Shown: positions 62,901 through 63,337, counted from the first letter of the stretch. The stretch: DNA of 64,000 nt from Ariolimax columbianus (GCA_036924085.1 JAVGWX010000011.1:39728970-39792969), one strand, 5' to 3'. A program made the numbers and translations. Notes: a model not told the origin generated them from the letters alone.

Positions 62901-63337
62901 GTGTTTGTTTAACACCGACATTGGCAAGAAAAACTAAATACGAATACATAAACTTTGGCTAATTAAACTCACTTCGTTCTGAAGTTCATCGTCCCTGCGC
63001 TGTGAGCTCAGAACATCATAGACTGTGGAGGTCAGCTCATCAAGACCAAGACTGATTGCTGTTTCGTTGCTTTCAAAAAACTCGCTAACTTTAGCTCTTA
63101 ACCAGGCTGAGTCAAACCCGGAGAACCGCCCAGCAATCTTTGCATCAGCATGTGTGGTATTACTGCCTGTCGAGGCAGCTGTCTCCACACTGTACCTCAA
63201 GTCATAGTCCCTACTGCTGTTCTTTGTTGCTGCATTCTCTTCCTCACTTGATAAGTCCTCATCATCATCAGTAATGTCATCTGACATCATGAACTTTATA
63301 GTGTGGCCAAACTCTTCATTACTGGCAGCACCATCAC
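4408..63337 (-). CDS. ASCC3: ASCC3 helicase gene, partial (22 exons, first cassette and Sec63 domain)
   Basis: This is the only host gene I can support. The protein family is a large Ski2-like DExH helicase with two cassettes. It unwinds DNA for ALKBH3-linked alkylation repair and, in the ASC-1/RQT complex, splits stalled collided ribosomes. The exons read right to left and give about 1150 codons colinear with animal ASCC3. In order they encode N-terminal helical sequence, Walker A (APTGAGKT), [12 protein letters not shown], motif V ([13 protein letters not shown]), motif VI ([12 protein letters not shown]), then the first Sec63-like unit ending in [10 protein letters not shown]. All catalytic motifs of cassette 1 are intact, and all 21 internal junctions keep phase with GT/AG sites. 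Animal family members are about 2200 residues, so roughly half is present. The first ~150 residues and the entire second cassette must lie outside the window. The introns (0.5 to 4.1 kb) consist mostly of repeats. The sibling helicase SNRNP200/Brr2 is less likely, because the sequence follows ASCC3 in the regions between motifs. No promoter or polyadenylation site is visible. Confidence 0.95.
4600..4737. repeat. 65-bp minisatellite, left part
   Basis: Two units of about 65 bp (GGAGACACTGCTGTCAGGGA, TTTGTCTCTTAGGTAAGGTA). The array continues at 6357-6675 on the other side of an inserted LINE. Confidence 0.8.
4738..6356 (-). mobile_element. LINE 3' part with RNase H domain
   Basis: The minus strand encodes the RT C-terminus ([20 protein letters not shown] near 6250), then an RNase H domain at 5684-5124. 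The acidic set is visible: [31 protein letters not shown] and [21 protein letters not shown] cysteine/histidine end follows ([20 protein letters not shown]). The 3' tail reads AACC repeats on the minus strand at 4738-4760. It is 5' truncated, with stops and frame changes between segments. It inserted into the 65-bp array. Confidence 0.88.
6357..6675. repeat. 65-bp minisatellite, right part
   Basis: About five units of the array that begins at 4600. The last two (ending GGAATAAATTATCTC and GGAATAAATTACCAC) are nearly identical, suggesting recent duplication. Confidence 0.85.
6676..7029. other. Intron sequence, nothing recognised
   Basis: No repeat or coding signal seen between the 65-bp array and exon 21. 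Confidence 0.5.
7030..7128 (-). CDS. ASCC3: ASCC3 exon 21 (Sec63 domain)
   Basis: This 99-bp exon encodes [20 protein letters not shown], then [13 protein letters not shown], matching the family [20 protein letters not shown]. It has donor GTCGGT, acceptor ATTGAG and phase 0. Confidence 0.94.
7235..7640. repeat. 25-bp minisatellite, block 2
   Basis: About 16 copies of the same 25-bp unit as at 1-310, inside the intron between exons 20 and 21. Confidence 0.95.
7966..8313 (+). repeat. SINE family 1 copy
   Basis: Near full length: head GGGGAGGAAGACTAACG, then CAAGACCCTCACCTCG, CCTCCCTGGAAACAGGCTG, GATGAAGC-like centre, GGGCAC(A)AAAAGAGTAA, and an AAC-repeat tail. Confidence 0.85.
8500..9190. 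other. GC-richer unassigned segment ending in ATGA repeats
   Basis: Clearly more GC-rich than its surroundings, with a poly-T run at about 8610-8625 and an end of (TGAA)n at 9175-9190. No coding similarity was recognised. It could be an unclassified retroelement. Confidence 0.4.
9364..9410. repeat. (GTAG)n microsatellite
   Basis: About 11 tandem GTAG/GGTA tetranucleotides. Confidence 0.95.
9455..9935 (+). mobile_element. LINE 3' fragment (family with [11 protein letters not shown] end)
   Basis: The plus strand encodes the typical LINE end: [20 protein letters not shown], the [16 protein letters not shown] stretch, and finally [16 protein letters not shown]. Frames are broken. It is the plus-strand relative of the copies at 17186, 11625, 24508 and 57164. 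Confidence 0.8.
9936..10240 (+). mobile_element. Mariner-like transposase 3' remnant
   Basis: Directly after the LINE fragment the plus frame reads [20 protein letters not shown], then [20 protein letters not shown], and ends [15 protein letters not shown] and stop. This is the C-terminus of mariner transposase, with the third catalytic-region signature [12 protein letters not shown]. The 3' non-coding end with a poly-A/ATATTT stretch follows. The N-terminal two thirds are absent. Confidence 0.85.
10333..10653 (+). repeat. SINE family 1 copy next to exon 20 donor
   Basis: Full modules from GGGGAGGAAGACTAACATC to the AACAACAACAAC tail. The tail ends 15 bp from the splice donor of exon 20, in the opposite orientation to the gene. 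Confidence 0.88.
10669..10823 (-). CDS. ASCC3: ASCC3 exon 20 (Sec63 domain)
   Basis: This 155-bp exon encodes [20 protein letters not shown], then [20 protein letters not shown] and FKWDDK. It is close to the family HHVNIGLKVKQCVHQIPSVM. Donor is GTGAGT. A SINE tail (AAC repeat on the plus strand) ends 15 bp beyond the donor. Confidence 0.95.
10935..11540 (+). mobile_element. RTE-like LINE 3' fragment
   Basis: The plus strand encodes [34 protein letters not shown] and [14 protein letters not shown], then [14 protein letters not shown] sequence. Many stops. Confidence 0.75.
11625..12062 (-). mobile_element. LINE 3' fragment ([11 protein letters not shown] family)
   Basis: The minus strand encodes [20 protein letters not shown] and then [20 protein letters not shown]. 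Its 3' end has ATG-repeat sequence at 11634-11646 on the plus strand (ATCATCATG). Confidence 0.82.
12105..12345 (-). repeat. SINE family 4 copy
   Basis: Inverted relative to 28255-28665 and 59797-60148. Shared segments include TGTGAGCCATGTTAATAGAC, CAAAGTAGACCCACAGC and GGCTGGTGTTATGCCATGTC. Confidence 0.8.
12345..12660 (-). repeat. Dispersed repeat, copy 2
   Basis: Inverted homologue of 3630-3965. Non-coding. Confidence 0.6.
12710..12898 (+). repeat. SINE family 2, 3' half
   Basis: Runs from GATGGATGTGTCGGACTGAA through CTGGACTATATCCTGCTACT to GGGAGATTGAGAACGAACAC and an AGAAGAAG tail. The tail shows the true orientation of the family. Confidence 0.8.
13070..13295 (-). CDS. ASCC3: ASCC3 exon 19 (Sec63 domain)
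   Basis: This 226-bp exon encodes [20 protein letters not shown], then [20 protein letters not shown] and [11 protein letters not shown]. It matches the family [18 protein letters not shown]...KVIDKRLWGWASPLRQF. It has acceptor TTCCCAG, donor GTGAGA, and leaves in phase 1. Confidence 0.95.
13430..13778 (-). repeat. tRNA-derived SINE
   Basis: On the minus strand the head (13778-13690) contains a perfect A box (TGGTCTAGAGG) and B box (GGTTCGAGCCC). The body matches part of the 720-bp element at 31271-31990 (GTGAGGAAGAAGCTGCGC on the plus strand), including the ACCTTGGACCAGTGG segment. Confidence 0.8.
13900..14590 (+). mobile_element. LINE RT-to-3' fragment
   Basis: The plus strand encodes [10 protein letters not shown] (degenerate FADD), then [13 protein letters not shown] and [11 protein letters not shown], then [17 protein letters not shown]. 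Stops and shifts throughout. Confidence 0.75.
14935..15070. repeat. 16-bp minisatellite
   Basis: About eight imperfect copies of AAGACCCTTATCCATA. Confidence 0.85.
15230..15505 (+). repeat. SINE with shared core motif
   Basis: Contains a B-box-like GGGTTCATTCCCC at about 15288 and the shared core (GTCAACCCAGCCTTAAATGG) at about 15344, then GTACCGG. Ends near TTACCTTAACTTA. Confidence 0.55.
15590..16115. repeat. 22-bp minisatellite next to exon 18
   Basis: About 23 units of GCAGGGATTAGCACTCCCTA plus AT, with some units extended by CTA. It ends about 45 bp before the exon 18 donor side at 16158. Confidence 0.93.
16158..16334 (-). CDS. ASCC3: ASCC3 exon 18 (Sec63 domain)
   Basis: This 177-bp exon encodes [20 protein letters not shown], then [13 protein letters not shown] and [14 protein letters not shown]. 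It matches the family VREEEIEELD...KINILLQTYISR. It has acceptor TTTCCAG and donor GTGAGT. A 22-bp tandem array ends about 45 bp beyond the donor. Confidence 0.95.
16427..16766 (+). repeat. SINE family 1 copy with internal 19-bp duplication
   Basis: Full family-1 modules and AAC tail. The head contains a perfect 19-bp tandem duplication (16465-16483 and 16484-16502, CAGACATGTTAGTCAGGGT). This is the same segment that is amplified at 50545-51300. Confidence 0.88.
16775..16940 (-). repeat. SINE with shared core motif
   Basis: The minus-oriented core (plus strand GGTACCCATTCACGGCTGGG at about 16787) is followed by a tRNA-like head with TTTCAAACCC (B-box-like, minus). Confidence 0.6.
17035..18240. 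mobile_element. LINE cluster, three pieces
   Basis: Plus piece 17035-17185 encodes [24 protein letters not shown] sequence. Minus piece 17186-17830 encodes [36 protein letters not shown] and the end [20 protein letters not shown], largely in one open frame at 17820-17317. Plus piece 17831-18240 encodes [18 protein letters not shown]. Three separate truncated insertions. Confidence 0.85.
18470..19147. mobile_element. Non-autonomous piggyBac-type element (TTAA ends)
   Basis: Perfect 17-bp inverted ends: TTAACCTTTAGCACGCT at 18470-18486 and AGCGTGCTAAAGGTTAA at 19131-19147. The outer TTAA is the expected target duplication of piggyBac-type transposons, and CCTTTAGCACGCT is the inverted repeat. 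The interior is AT-rich without transposase. The two ORFs inside (about 60-95 codons) resemble nothing I know. Confidence 0.82.
19148..19490 (-). mobile_element. LINE 3' fragment
   Basis: The minus strand encodes [20 protein letters not shown], then [20 protein letters not shown] and [13 protein letters not shown], the usual LINE C-terminal end. The TTAA element abuts it. Confidence 0.8.
19609..19695 (-). CDS. ASCC3: ASCC3 exon 17 (Sec63 domain)
   Basis: This 87-bp exon encodes [20 protein letters not shown] and NAQEFHQIK. It fits the family FNELFDAHKTEGDIFAIVS...EEFDQIK. It has acceptor ATTTAG, donor GTAACA and phase 0. It is shorter than most ORF cut-offs. Confidence 0.93.
19769..19858 (+). 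repeat. SINE family 1, internally deleted
   Basis: Head (TCTGGTCAGGCACAATATAC) joined to the tail (CTCATTATGGGCATT and AAC repeats), with the centre missing. Confidence 0.75.
19930..20285 (+). mobile_element. LINE 3' end
   Basis: The plus strand encodes IGHVTRR-like sequence then [11 protein letters not shown], and ends with a GAACGAAGAAG tail at about 20265. Confidence 0.65.
20290..20985 (+). mobile_element. RNase H-type LINE 3' end
   Basis: The plus strand encodes [20 protein letters not shown] (last RNase H motif), then [13 protein letters not shown] and [20 protein letters not shown]. It ends GAGAATGAACAAAGAAGAAG, similar to the SINE family-2 tail. Confidence 0.82.
21003..21262. repeat. 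23-bp minisatellite
   Basis: Eleven almost identical copies of TGACTGCCTTGTCCAGTCAT plus CTG. The high identity suggests recent expansion. Confidence 0.96.
21455..21670 (+). repeat. tRNA-derived SINE family 5
   Basis: Head with TGATGTTGAGGTAAGG (A-box region) and GGGTTTGAATCAC (B-box region). The body GTAAAAATTCCCATCGATCT matches the inverted copy at 35740-35915. Confidence 0.75.
21680..22171. other. Intron sequence, nothing recognised
   Basis: No coding or repeat match seen up to exon 16. Confidence 0.45.
22172..22336 (-). CDS. ASCC3: ASCC3 exon 16
   Basis: This 165-bp exon encodes [20 protein letters not shown], then [20 protein letters not shown] and [15 protein letters not shown]. It spans the end of the winged helix and the start of the Sec63-like helical domain. 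It has acceptor CTATAG, donor GTATGT and phase 0. Confidence 0.96.
22570..23335 (-). mobile_element. CR1-like LINE 3' end
   Basis: The minus strand encodes [20 protein letters not shown] and [20 protein letters not shown], then [12 protein letters not shown] short piece at about 23120-23175 matches the 720-bp element body (GAGCTACCTTGGTCCACTGA). Confidence 0.85.
23608..23857 (-). repeat. tRNA-derived SINE family 3
   Basis: On the minus strand the head has GGCTAGTGGTTAAGTGACAC (A box) and GGTTCACTCCCC-like B box. The body includes CATAAAATTCATGCCGAAGT, and the element ends in poly-A (plus-strand poly-T at 23610-23622). Confidence 0.82.
23954..24073 (-). CDS. ASCC3: ASCC3 exon 15 (winged helix)
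   Basis: This 120-bp exon encodes [20 protein letters not shown], then [20 protein letters not shown]. It matches the family GTVTNVEEAVKWISYTYLYV winged-helix segment. The donor GTAATG is unusual at position +5 but matches the consensus at the essential GT. The acceptor is TTGCAG. Confidence 0.95.
24105..24290 (+). mobile_element. CR1-like LINE fragment
   Basis: Plus-strand copy of the CR1-like C-terminal region (GAATTCGAGGTGACTTAATA, encoding a [19 protein letters not shown] sequence), truncated at both ends. Confidence 0.75.
24285..24375. repeat. GAGTT/GAAGTT low-complexity tract
   Basis: Degenerate short repeats of GTTGAG and GTTGAA. Confidence 0.85.
24508..25017 (-). mobile_element. LINE 3' fragment ([11 protein letters not shown] family)
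   Basis: Minus-strand, strongly decayed relative of 17186-17830, with the same CATCATCATGTGG-type end. Confidence 0.75.
25018..25045. repeat. (AAT)n microsatellite
   Basis: About nine AAT trinucleotides. Confidence 0.95.
25245..25870. repeat. 29-bp minisatellite
   Basis: About 21 copies of CTATGGGACCACTTTTACTG plus CAGTGTCTG. 29 is not a multiple of three and the unit has no plus-strand stops, so three long open frames (149-241 codons) arise. These are by-products. Central units are identical, outer units diverged. Confidence 0.96.
26015..26400. other. AT-rich intron, nothing recognised
   Basis: A short LINE 3' end match (25953-26010) precedes it. Otherwise no signal. Confidence 0.45.
26405..26895 (-). 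mobile_element. LINE 3' end
   Basis: The minus strand encodes [20 protein letters not shown], then [18 protein letters not shown] and [20 protein letters not shown]. Related to the plus-strand copy at 58440-59070. Confidence 0.82.
26896..27360. other. Intron, nothing recognised
   Basis: AT-rich. No repeat match seen. Confidence 0.45.
27362..27582 (-). mobile_element. CR1-like LINE 3' end, short
   Basis: Nearly the same sequence as the 3' ends at 22570 and 30080 (CTTAACTTAACGTCTTTAAA, GCATTCCAAGCATTCACCAC). Confidence 0.85.
27673..27897 (-). CDS. ASCC3: ASCC3 exon 14 (motif VI)
   Basis: This 225-bp exon encodes [20 protein letters not shown], then [16 protein letters not shown], then [12 protein letters not shown] and [30 protein letters not shown] contains the arginine-finger motif VI. 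The rest enters the winged-helix domain. It has donor GTAGGT, acceptor TTTGCAG and phase 0. Confidence 0.97.
28255..28665 (+). repeat. SINE family 4, most complete copy
   Basis: Runs from TGGTCTGCCGGGGTGATTGT through GTAAGAGGCGACTAATTGTG to CTGCCCCTGTAGAAGTACAG. Three further copies (12105, 59797, 60913). No clear Pol III boxes. Class uncertain. Confidence 0.75.
29093..29284 (-). CDS. ASCC3: ASCC3 exon 13 (motif V)
   Basis: This 192-bp exon encodes [20 protein letters not shown], then [13 protein letters not shown], then [25 protein letters not shown] and TATLAWGVN are the conserved second-RecA motifs of this family. It has acceptor TCTTCAG and donor GTATAG. Confidence 0.97.
29467..29820 (+). 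repeat. SINE family 1 copy
   Basis: Family-1 modules, with TTCCATGTGATCCCCGTAGT in the centre and an AAC tail. Confidence 0.85.
29955..30065 (+). mobile_element. Short LINE fragment
   Basis: The plus strand encodes [21 protein letters not shown] sequence seen in the [11 protein letters not shown] family upstream of its end. Confidence 0.6.
30080..32965 (-). mobile_element. CR1-like LINE, longest copy, interrupted
   Basis: On the minus strand, a linker segment ([20 protein letters not shown] near 32850) leads into reverse transcriptase: [13 protein letters not shown] near 32030, then [12 protein letters not shown] near 31230. The catalytic-region motif is [20 protein letters not shown] near 30950. 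The region ends in the [12 protein letters not shown] 3' end near 30250. An unrelated 720-bp element splits the RT at about 31271-31990. The 5' endonuclease is missing and several stops are present, so it is inactive. Confidence 0.88.
31271..31990 (+). mobile_element. 720-bp non-coding element, copy A, nested in CR1
   Basis: Aligns end to end with 44650-45426. It starts with a small palindrome (CATCACAAGTGATG) and ends with ATGGCGCCATCTTTGC. No protein is encoded. It sits between the HGFTRG and EVTKM parts of the surrounding RT, so it is an insertion. Confidence 0.75.
33196..33556 (-). repeat. SINE family 2 copy
   Basis: Near full length. The GAA-repeat tail is on the left (plus CTTCTTCTTCTTC), the 5' end on the right (ATGCGCTGCTCAGCATCTTG). 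Confidence 0.88.
33873..34007 (-). CDS. ASCC3: ASCC3 exon 12 (motif IV)
   Basis: This 135-bp exon encodes [20 protein letters not shown] and then [18 protein letters not shown] and EAQRA. VFVHARN is motif IV. It has acceptor TTTAAG, donor GTAAGA and phase 0. Confidence 0.95.
34205..34500 (-). mobile_element. RNase H-type LINE 3' end
   Basis: The minus strand carries the C-terminal Cys/His region and a GTGATCACAGAAGAAG-like tail, similar in order to 63463-63880. Decayed. Confidence 0.65.
34580..35160 (+). mobile_element. LINE reverse-transcriptase fragments
   Basis: The plus strand encodes [20 protein letters not shown], then [20 protein letters not shown] (VDD in place of ADD), [19 protein letters not shown], and [18 protein letters not shown]. 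The order of small upstream pieces is scrambled. Confidence 0.8.
35273..35364 (-). CDS. ASCC3: ASCC3 exon 11
   Basis: This 92-bp exon encodes [20 protein letters not shown] and [11 protein letters not shown], the start of the second RecA fold of cassette 1. It has acceptor ATCTCAG and donor GTTAGT. It completes the split Gly codon and ends in phase 0. Confidence 0.95.
35740..35915 (-). repeat. tRNA-derived SINE family 5
   Basis: The minus head has GCTTCGAATCAC (B box) and GTGGTTTTGAGGTAAGG (A-box region). The body matches 21455-21670. Confidence 0.75.
35935..36412 (+). mobile_element. LINE 3' fragment with microsatellite
   Basis: The plus strand resembles 19148-19490 in sense orientation ([16 protein letters not shown]). 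It contains a (GACA)n run at 36131-36167. Its 3' part is repeated on the far side of the SINE at 36783-36880. Confidence 0.75.
36131..36167. repeat. (GACA)n microsatellite
   Basis: About nine tandem ACAG tetranucleotides. Confidence 0.95.
36425..36771 (+). repeat. SINE family 1 copy with target-site duplication
   Basis: Full-length copy flanked by the direct repeat CCAGCATGGGC (36414-36424 and 36772-36782), the footprint of LINE-driven insertion. Confidence 0.88.
36885..37359. other. Intron, nothing recognised
   Basis: AT-rich with C runs near 37235-37250. Confidence 0.4.
37360..37585. repeat. Dispersed repeat (partner at 46305-46530)
   Basis: Shared segments include TCTTGTATCT-AGAAAC, TTTTTTATTAATATATAT and GAGTTTCTCAAAGT. 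Non-coding, same orientation in both copies, both near ASCC3 exons. Confidence 0.65.
37627..37783 (-). CDS. ASCC3: ASCC3 exon 10 (motif III SAT)
   Basis: This 157-bp exon encodes [20 protein letters not shown], then [11 protein letters not shown] and [19 protein letters not shown]. Motif III (SAT) and the FRPVPL segment are nearly identical to the family. It has donor GTAAGA, acceptor TTGCAG, and leaves in phase 1. Confidence 0.97.
38188..38465 (-). repeat. SINE family 2, old diverged copy
   Basis: Recognisable modules TTTACAGCAAGGCTGCGAAA, TTTGGTCTGATACATCTGAT and CCTCTTCGATCCC, with many changes. Confidence 0.7.
38538..38702 (-). CDS. ASCC3: ASCC3 exon 9 (DEVH box)
   Basis: This 165-bp exon encodes [20 protein letters not shown], then [20 protein letters not shown], then LVARTKRQ. 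It carries helicase motif II (DEVH, Walker B) and TTPEKWD. The donor is GTGATT. The acceptor is TTTGAAG, with AAG rather than CAG. Phase is 0. Confidence 0.97.
38855..39425. repeat. Dispersed repeat split by a SINE
   Basis: Flanks 38855-38954 and 39339-39425 match 60735-60905 (GGGAATATGGTGTTAGGCCC, TTTTGAGACTGGGTCGACCC). SINE family 2 sits in between. Confidence 0.65.
38967..39326 (-). repeat. SINE family 2 copy with target-site duplication
   Basis: Full length, flanked by ACTCTGGAATTC (38955-38966) and ACTCTGTAATTC (39327-39338), 11 of 12 bases equal. The GAA tail abuts the left copy, which confirms orientation. Confidence 0.9.
39427..39985. other. Unassigned intron segment
   Basis: One minus ORF (39743-39456, 95 codons) has no recognised similarity. 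A short ATT-rich run lies at 39748-39772. Confidence 0.4.
39987..40200 (+). repeat. tRNA-derived SINE family 3
   Basis: A-box region AGTAGTTAAGTGACACGGC, perfect B box GGTTCAATCCC, body CATAAAATGCATGCCAAAAT, and an A-rich end. Confidence 0.85.
40278..40870 (+). mobile_element. LINE 3' fragment ([15 protein letters not shown] family)
   Basis: The plus strand encodes [19 protein letters not shown], then [20 protein letters not shown] across frame breaks. Confidence 0.75.
40960..41165 (+). repeat. tRNA-derived SINE (head shared with 13430-13778)
   Basis: The head GTAAGGCGCTCG ends CCGCAAGTTTCAAGCATCCC, matching the 13.7 kb SINE head. The body is different and includes ATTAAAGAACCCTTGGCAGT. Confidence 0.65.
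41545..41908 (-). repeat. SINE family 2 copy
   Basis: Near full length with the GAA tail on the left. Confidence 0.85.
41923..41978. repeat. (CT)n(AT)n microsatellite
   Basis: About 13 CT then about 15 AT dinucleotides. Confidence 0.95.
42217..42357 (-). CDS. ASCC3: ASCC3 exon 8 (motifs Ia-Ib)
   Basis: This 141-bp exon encodes [35 protein letters not shown] and EILRTQ. These are the motif Ia (APMKALAAE) and TGD strand of Ski2-like helicases. It has donor GTGAGT, acceptor TACAG and phase 0. Confidence 0.97.
42661..42783 (-). repeat. SINE family 1, 3' fragment
   Basis: Minus-oriented tail and centre, next to a plus-oriented copy at 42827, forming an inverted pair 44 bp apart. Confidence 0.82.
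42827..43128 (+). repeat. SINE family 1 copy
   Basis: Near full length, ending GGGCATTTACAGCAACAACA. Lies in the intron between exons 7 and 8. Confidence 0.85.
43283..43483 (-). CDS. ASCC3: ASCC3 exon 7 (Q-motif region and Walker A)
   Basis: This 201-bp exon encodes [20 protein letters not shown], then [20 protein letters not shown], then [10 protein letters not shown]. It carries helicase motif I (Walker A, ATP phosphate binding), with the lysine and threonine of GAGKT intact. It has acceptor AACAG, donor GTCAGA and phase 0 at both ends. Confidence 0.97.
43543..43745 (+). repeat. tRNA-derived SINE
   Basis: Perfect A box (TGGTGAAGTGG) and near-consensus B box (GGTTAGACTCC) within the first 60 bp. 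The body is unrelated to families 1-5. Confidence 0.75.
43755..44540 (+). mobile_element. LINE 3' fragment
   Basis: The plus strand encodes [20 protein letters not shown] and [14 protein letters not shown], then an end with [24 protein letters not shown], [16 protein letters not shown]. Frames broken. Confidence 0.8.
44650..45426 (+). mobile_element. 720-bp non-coding element, copy B
   Basis: Second near-full-length copy, about 775 bp with small insertions. Same start palindrome (CATCATGTGTGATG) and the same end (ATGGCGCCATCTTTGC). Confidence 0.75.
45430..45686 (-). repeat. tRNA-derived SINE family 3, best copy
   Basis: On the minus strand, perfect A box (TGGCCTAGTGG) and GGTTTGATCCC B box. 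The body contains CATGCTGAAGTCGGATGCAC, and the poly-A end lies at 45432-45449. Confidence 0.9.
46305..46530. repeat. Dispersed repeat (partner at 37360-37585)
   Basis: Second copy, 85 bp from exon 6. Confidence 0.65.
46613..46738 (-). CDS. ASCC3: ASCC3 exon 6
   Basis: This 126-bp, phase-0 exon encodes [20 protein letters not shown] followed by [11 protein letters not shown] and SSLDE. It matches the family ILPEG...KLYEEVRIP...DLDE segment. Donor is GTAAGC and acceptor CTTTCAG. A 44-bp minisatellite begins about 30 bp on the acceptor side. Confidence 0.94.
46843..47077 (-). repeat. tRNA-derived SINE family 3, head deleted
   Basis: Inserted in the 44-bp array. About 20 bp are missing between B box and A box. 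Confidence 0.82.
47740..47910 (+). repeat. Diverged SINE sharing family 1/2 modules
   Basis: CCCTGGAAACAGGCTGCAGT followed by GTCTGGATAAGAGAAGAGG. Confidence 0.6.
48308..48470 (-). repeat. SINE family 2, 3' half
   Basis: Tail on the left (TTCTTTCGTTCATTTTCAAT). 5' truncated at about 48470. Confidence 0.82.
48728..49112. repeat. 18-bp minisatellite, G-rich
   Basis: About 21 copies of GGTTTGTGCTGGGTGGGA with variants. Strand-asymmetric (G/T strand), capable of runs of three G. Confidence 0.95.
49365..50110 (+). mobile_element. LINE 3' end
   Basis: The plus strand encodes [20 protein letters not shown], then [20 protein letters not shown] and a [17 protein letters not shown] end. Confidence 0.82.
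50297..50438 (-). CDS. ASCC3: ASCC3 exon 5
   Basis: This 142-bp exon has acceptor CTTCCAG and donor GTACAG. It encodes [16 protein letters not shown] and then [20 protein letters not shown] and GAK, matching the family stretch HYPHVYDSQ...SAFIAGAK. Reading through the donor gives an open RDNNRG-like stretch down to 50228. Exon 6 supplies the true continuation, so that read-through was rejected. Confidence 0.92.
50545..51549 (+). repeat. SINE family 1 copy with 38-bp internal array
   Basis: About 19 tandem units (CAGACTATGTTAGTCAGGGT, CAGGTGAAACATACTGAT) of about 38 bp run to 51300. The normal family-1 centre then follows (TTCACCTCCCTTCCAAGCAG onward) with an AAC tail at 51530-51549. Unit variants (CAGGACAGG, AAACAGGG, CTCAATAGGG) recur in a set order. 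Intron between exons 4 and 5. Confidence 0.92.
51655..51795 (-). repeat. SINE with shared core motif
   Basis: CAGGTACCTATTTACGGCTG (core, minus) followed by GGATCAAATCCAGTCCC (B-box region) and a tRNA-like head. Confidence 0.65.
51895..52025 (-). repeat. SINE with shared core motif
   Basis: AAGGTACCAATTTACAACTG then GGAGTTGAACCTCATAC (B-box region, minus) and the head up to 52025. Same family as 51655-51795. Confidence 0.68.
52235..53440 (+). mobile_element. RTE-like LINE, RT to 3' end, with nested SINE
   Basis: The plus strand encodes [20 protein letters not shown] at about 52270. After the nested SINE come [40 protein letters not shown] and [15 protein letters not shown], then a 3' end TTYDSL...[22 protein letters not shown]. 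Stops present. Confidence 0.85.
52375..52680 (+). repeat. SINE family 6 nested in LINE
   Basis: Head with AGAGGTTCAAGTTTA (B-box-like), shared core (GATCCAGCTGAAAATGTGTA), 3' end GCAATTGTTGCCATGGGA. Splits the RT of the surrounding LINE. Confidence 0.78.
53420..54060. repeat. 46-bp array derived from LINE 3' end
   Basis: Units like GGTAGAAGAGGAGCGACTAA, GTAAGGTAGAAGACTCTACA continue directly from the LINE's last codons and stop. A family-6 SINE fragment interrupts at 53690-53875. Confidence 0.85.
53690..53875 (+). repeat. SINE family 6 fragment
   Basis: Starts near the shared core (GTCGACCCAGCTGTAAATGG) and continues to the AGGTTGCGGCTTAGTAC segment. The head is missing. Confidence 0.72.
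54155..54291 (-). CDS. ASCC3: ASCC3 exon 4 (charged linker)
   Basis: This 137-bp exon encodes [20 protein letters not shown] and then an acidic stretch and LTPEELRAS. It is the lysine/arginine-rich linker before the first helicase cassette (family QYRREEKRIARREKK). The acceptor is TTAG and the donor AG/GTCTGT is somewhat weak. It leaves in phase 2. Confidence 0.9.
54390..54985 (+). mobile_element. LINE 3' fragment
   Basis: The plus strand encodes [40 protein letters not shown] and [20 protein letters not shown], then an AQDR-type end. Confidence 0.82.
55010..55230 (-). mobile_element. RNase H-type LINE 3' fragment
   Basis: The minus strand encodes [20 protein letters not shown], the Cys/His end of that family. 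Confidence 0.75.
55502..55735. repeat. 45-bp minisatellite
   Basis: About five copies of GACAACAACATCCAGTATGA, TAGTGGAGGCTGAGGCAGCA, ATAAG. 45 is a multiple of three, so a repetitive open frame appears in both directions. Confidence 0.93.
56060..56320. repeat. About 104-bp tandem repeat
   Basis: Two and a half copies beginning TTGCTACGGATTCAGAACAG and containing AACAATATTTCTGATGTCAT. Confidence 0.93.
56500..56705 (-). mobile_element. LINE 3' end (as 26405-26895)
   Basis: AGATGTGATCTCATGTGAAA and GGTGGCTCGCTTTCTCTGAG match the 26.4 kb LINE end. Confidence 0.7.
56801..56853 (-). CDS. ASCC3: ASCC3 exon 3 (53-bp small exon)
   Basis: This short exon encodes [17 protein letters not shown], like the family NAKPNYGCQVTIQ. 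It has acceptor TTTTACAG and donor GTTAGT. It is too short to be found as an ORF and was located by homology and phase (2 in, 0 out). Confidence 0.9.
57164..57410 (-). mobile_element. LINE 3' end ([11 protein letters not shown] family)
   Basis: The minus strand encodes [20 protein letters not shown] and [18 protein letters not shown]. The ATCATCATG end lies at 57167-57176. Confidence 0.85.
57720..58150 (-). mobile_element. LINE 3' fragment
   Basis: The minus strand encodes [20 protein letters not shown] and [20 protein letters not shown] across frame breaks. Confidence 0.7.
58157..58216 (+). repeat. SINE family 3 head only
   Basis: GGGCTAGTGGTTAAGTGACA and GGTGCTGGGTT, followed by CTTCTTCTTC of a different element. 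Confidence 0.75.
58440..59070 (+). mobile_element. LINE 3' end
   Basis: The plus strand encodes [35 protein letters not shown], and [20 protein letters not shown], then a terminal CTKCNRL and GLFSHAKLT. Confidence 0.85.
59278..59398 (-). CDS. ASCC3: ASCC3 exon 2
   Basis: This 121-bp exon has acceptor TTTTTTCAG and donor GTAAGT. It reads [20 protein letters not shown] and then a helix ending IIQQIP, matching the family LFELLG...ELIEKLLQNR segment. It ends in phase 1, and the split codon is completed as Lys by the next exon. Confidence 0.92.
59455..59796 (-). repeat. SINE family 2 copy
   Basis: Near full length. It lies 57 bp beyond the exon 2 acceptor side and is followed directly by SINE family 4. 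Confidence 0.85.
59797..60148 (+). repeat. SINE family 4 copy
   Basis: Opposite orientation to 60913-61285. Shared CAGAGAGCATGTTGTAAGAG and CTACTTTGCTCTAGTGTTTG. Confidence 0.82.
60290..60442 (-). repeat. SINE family 1 fragment
   Basis: Minus-oriented: GTATGTTTCACCTGACCCTG is the 38-bp-array unit in reverse, here as a single copy. Confidence 0.72.
60735..60905. repeat. Dispersed repeat (partner at 38855-39425)
   Basis: TAGGAATATGGTGTTTAACC and TTTTGAGGCTGGGTC, uninterrupted here. Shows the pre-insertion form of the 38.9 kb copy. Confidence 0.65.
60913..61285 (-). repeat. SINE family 4 copy
   Basis: Inverted relative to 59797-60148. Includes TCTGTGAGGCAGTGGTGCTA. Confidence 0.82.
61595..61830 (+). 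repeat. SINE family 2, 5' part
   Basis: Starts GGATCAAGATTCTGAGCAGT and ends near GGAGCAAATATCGCAGTCAA. The 3' end is missing. Confidence 0.8.
61832..62125 (+). repeat. SINE family 6 copy
   Basis: Head with GCCAGGGATCGAAATCAC (B-box-like), end GGCAATTGTTGCCATGG. Aligns with 52375-52680. Confidence 0.78.
62635..62775 (-). repeat. SINE with shared core motif and tRNA-like head
   Basis: CAGGTACCCATTTACAGCTG at about 62643, then a tRNA-like segment (GTGTAATGGTAGGGCACTCC, GGGTTCAACTTGTG) downstream. Confidence 0.55.
62973..63337 (-). CDS. ASCC3: ASCC3 exon 1 of the window (N-terminal region)
   Basis: This 365-bp exon has its acceptor CAG at 63338-63340 and its donor GTGAGT just below 62973. It encodes an acidic stretch ([16 protein letters not shown]) and then a helical segment ending in DELQNE. 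That segment aligns with the family region ending in DELQDELFELLG. Its phase is 2 bases in, 0 out. The acidic stretch is poorly conserved in the family, while the second half is recognisable. Confidence 0.88.
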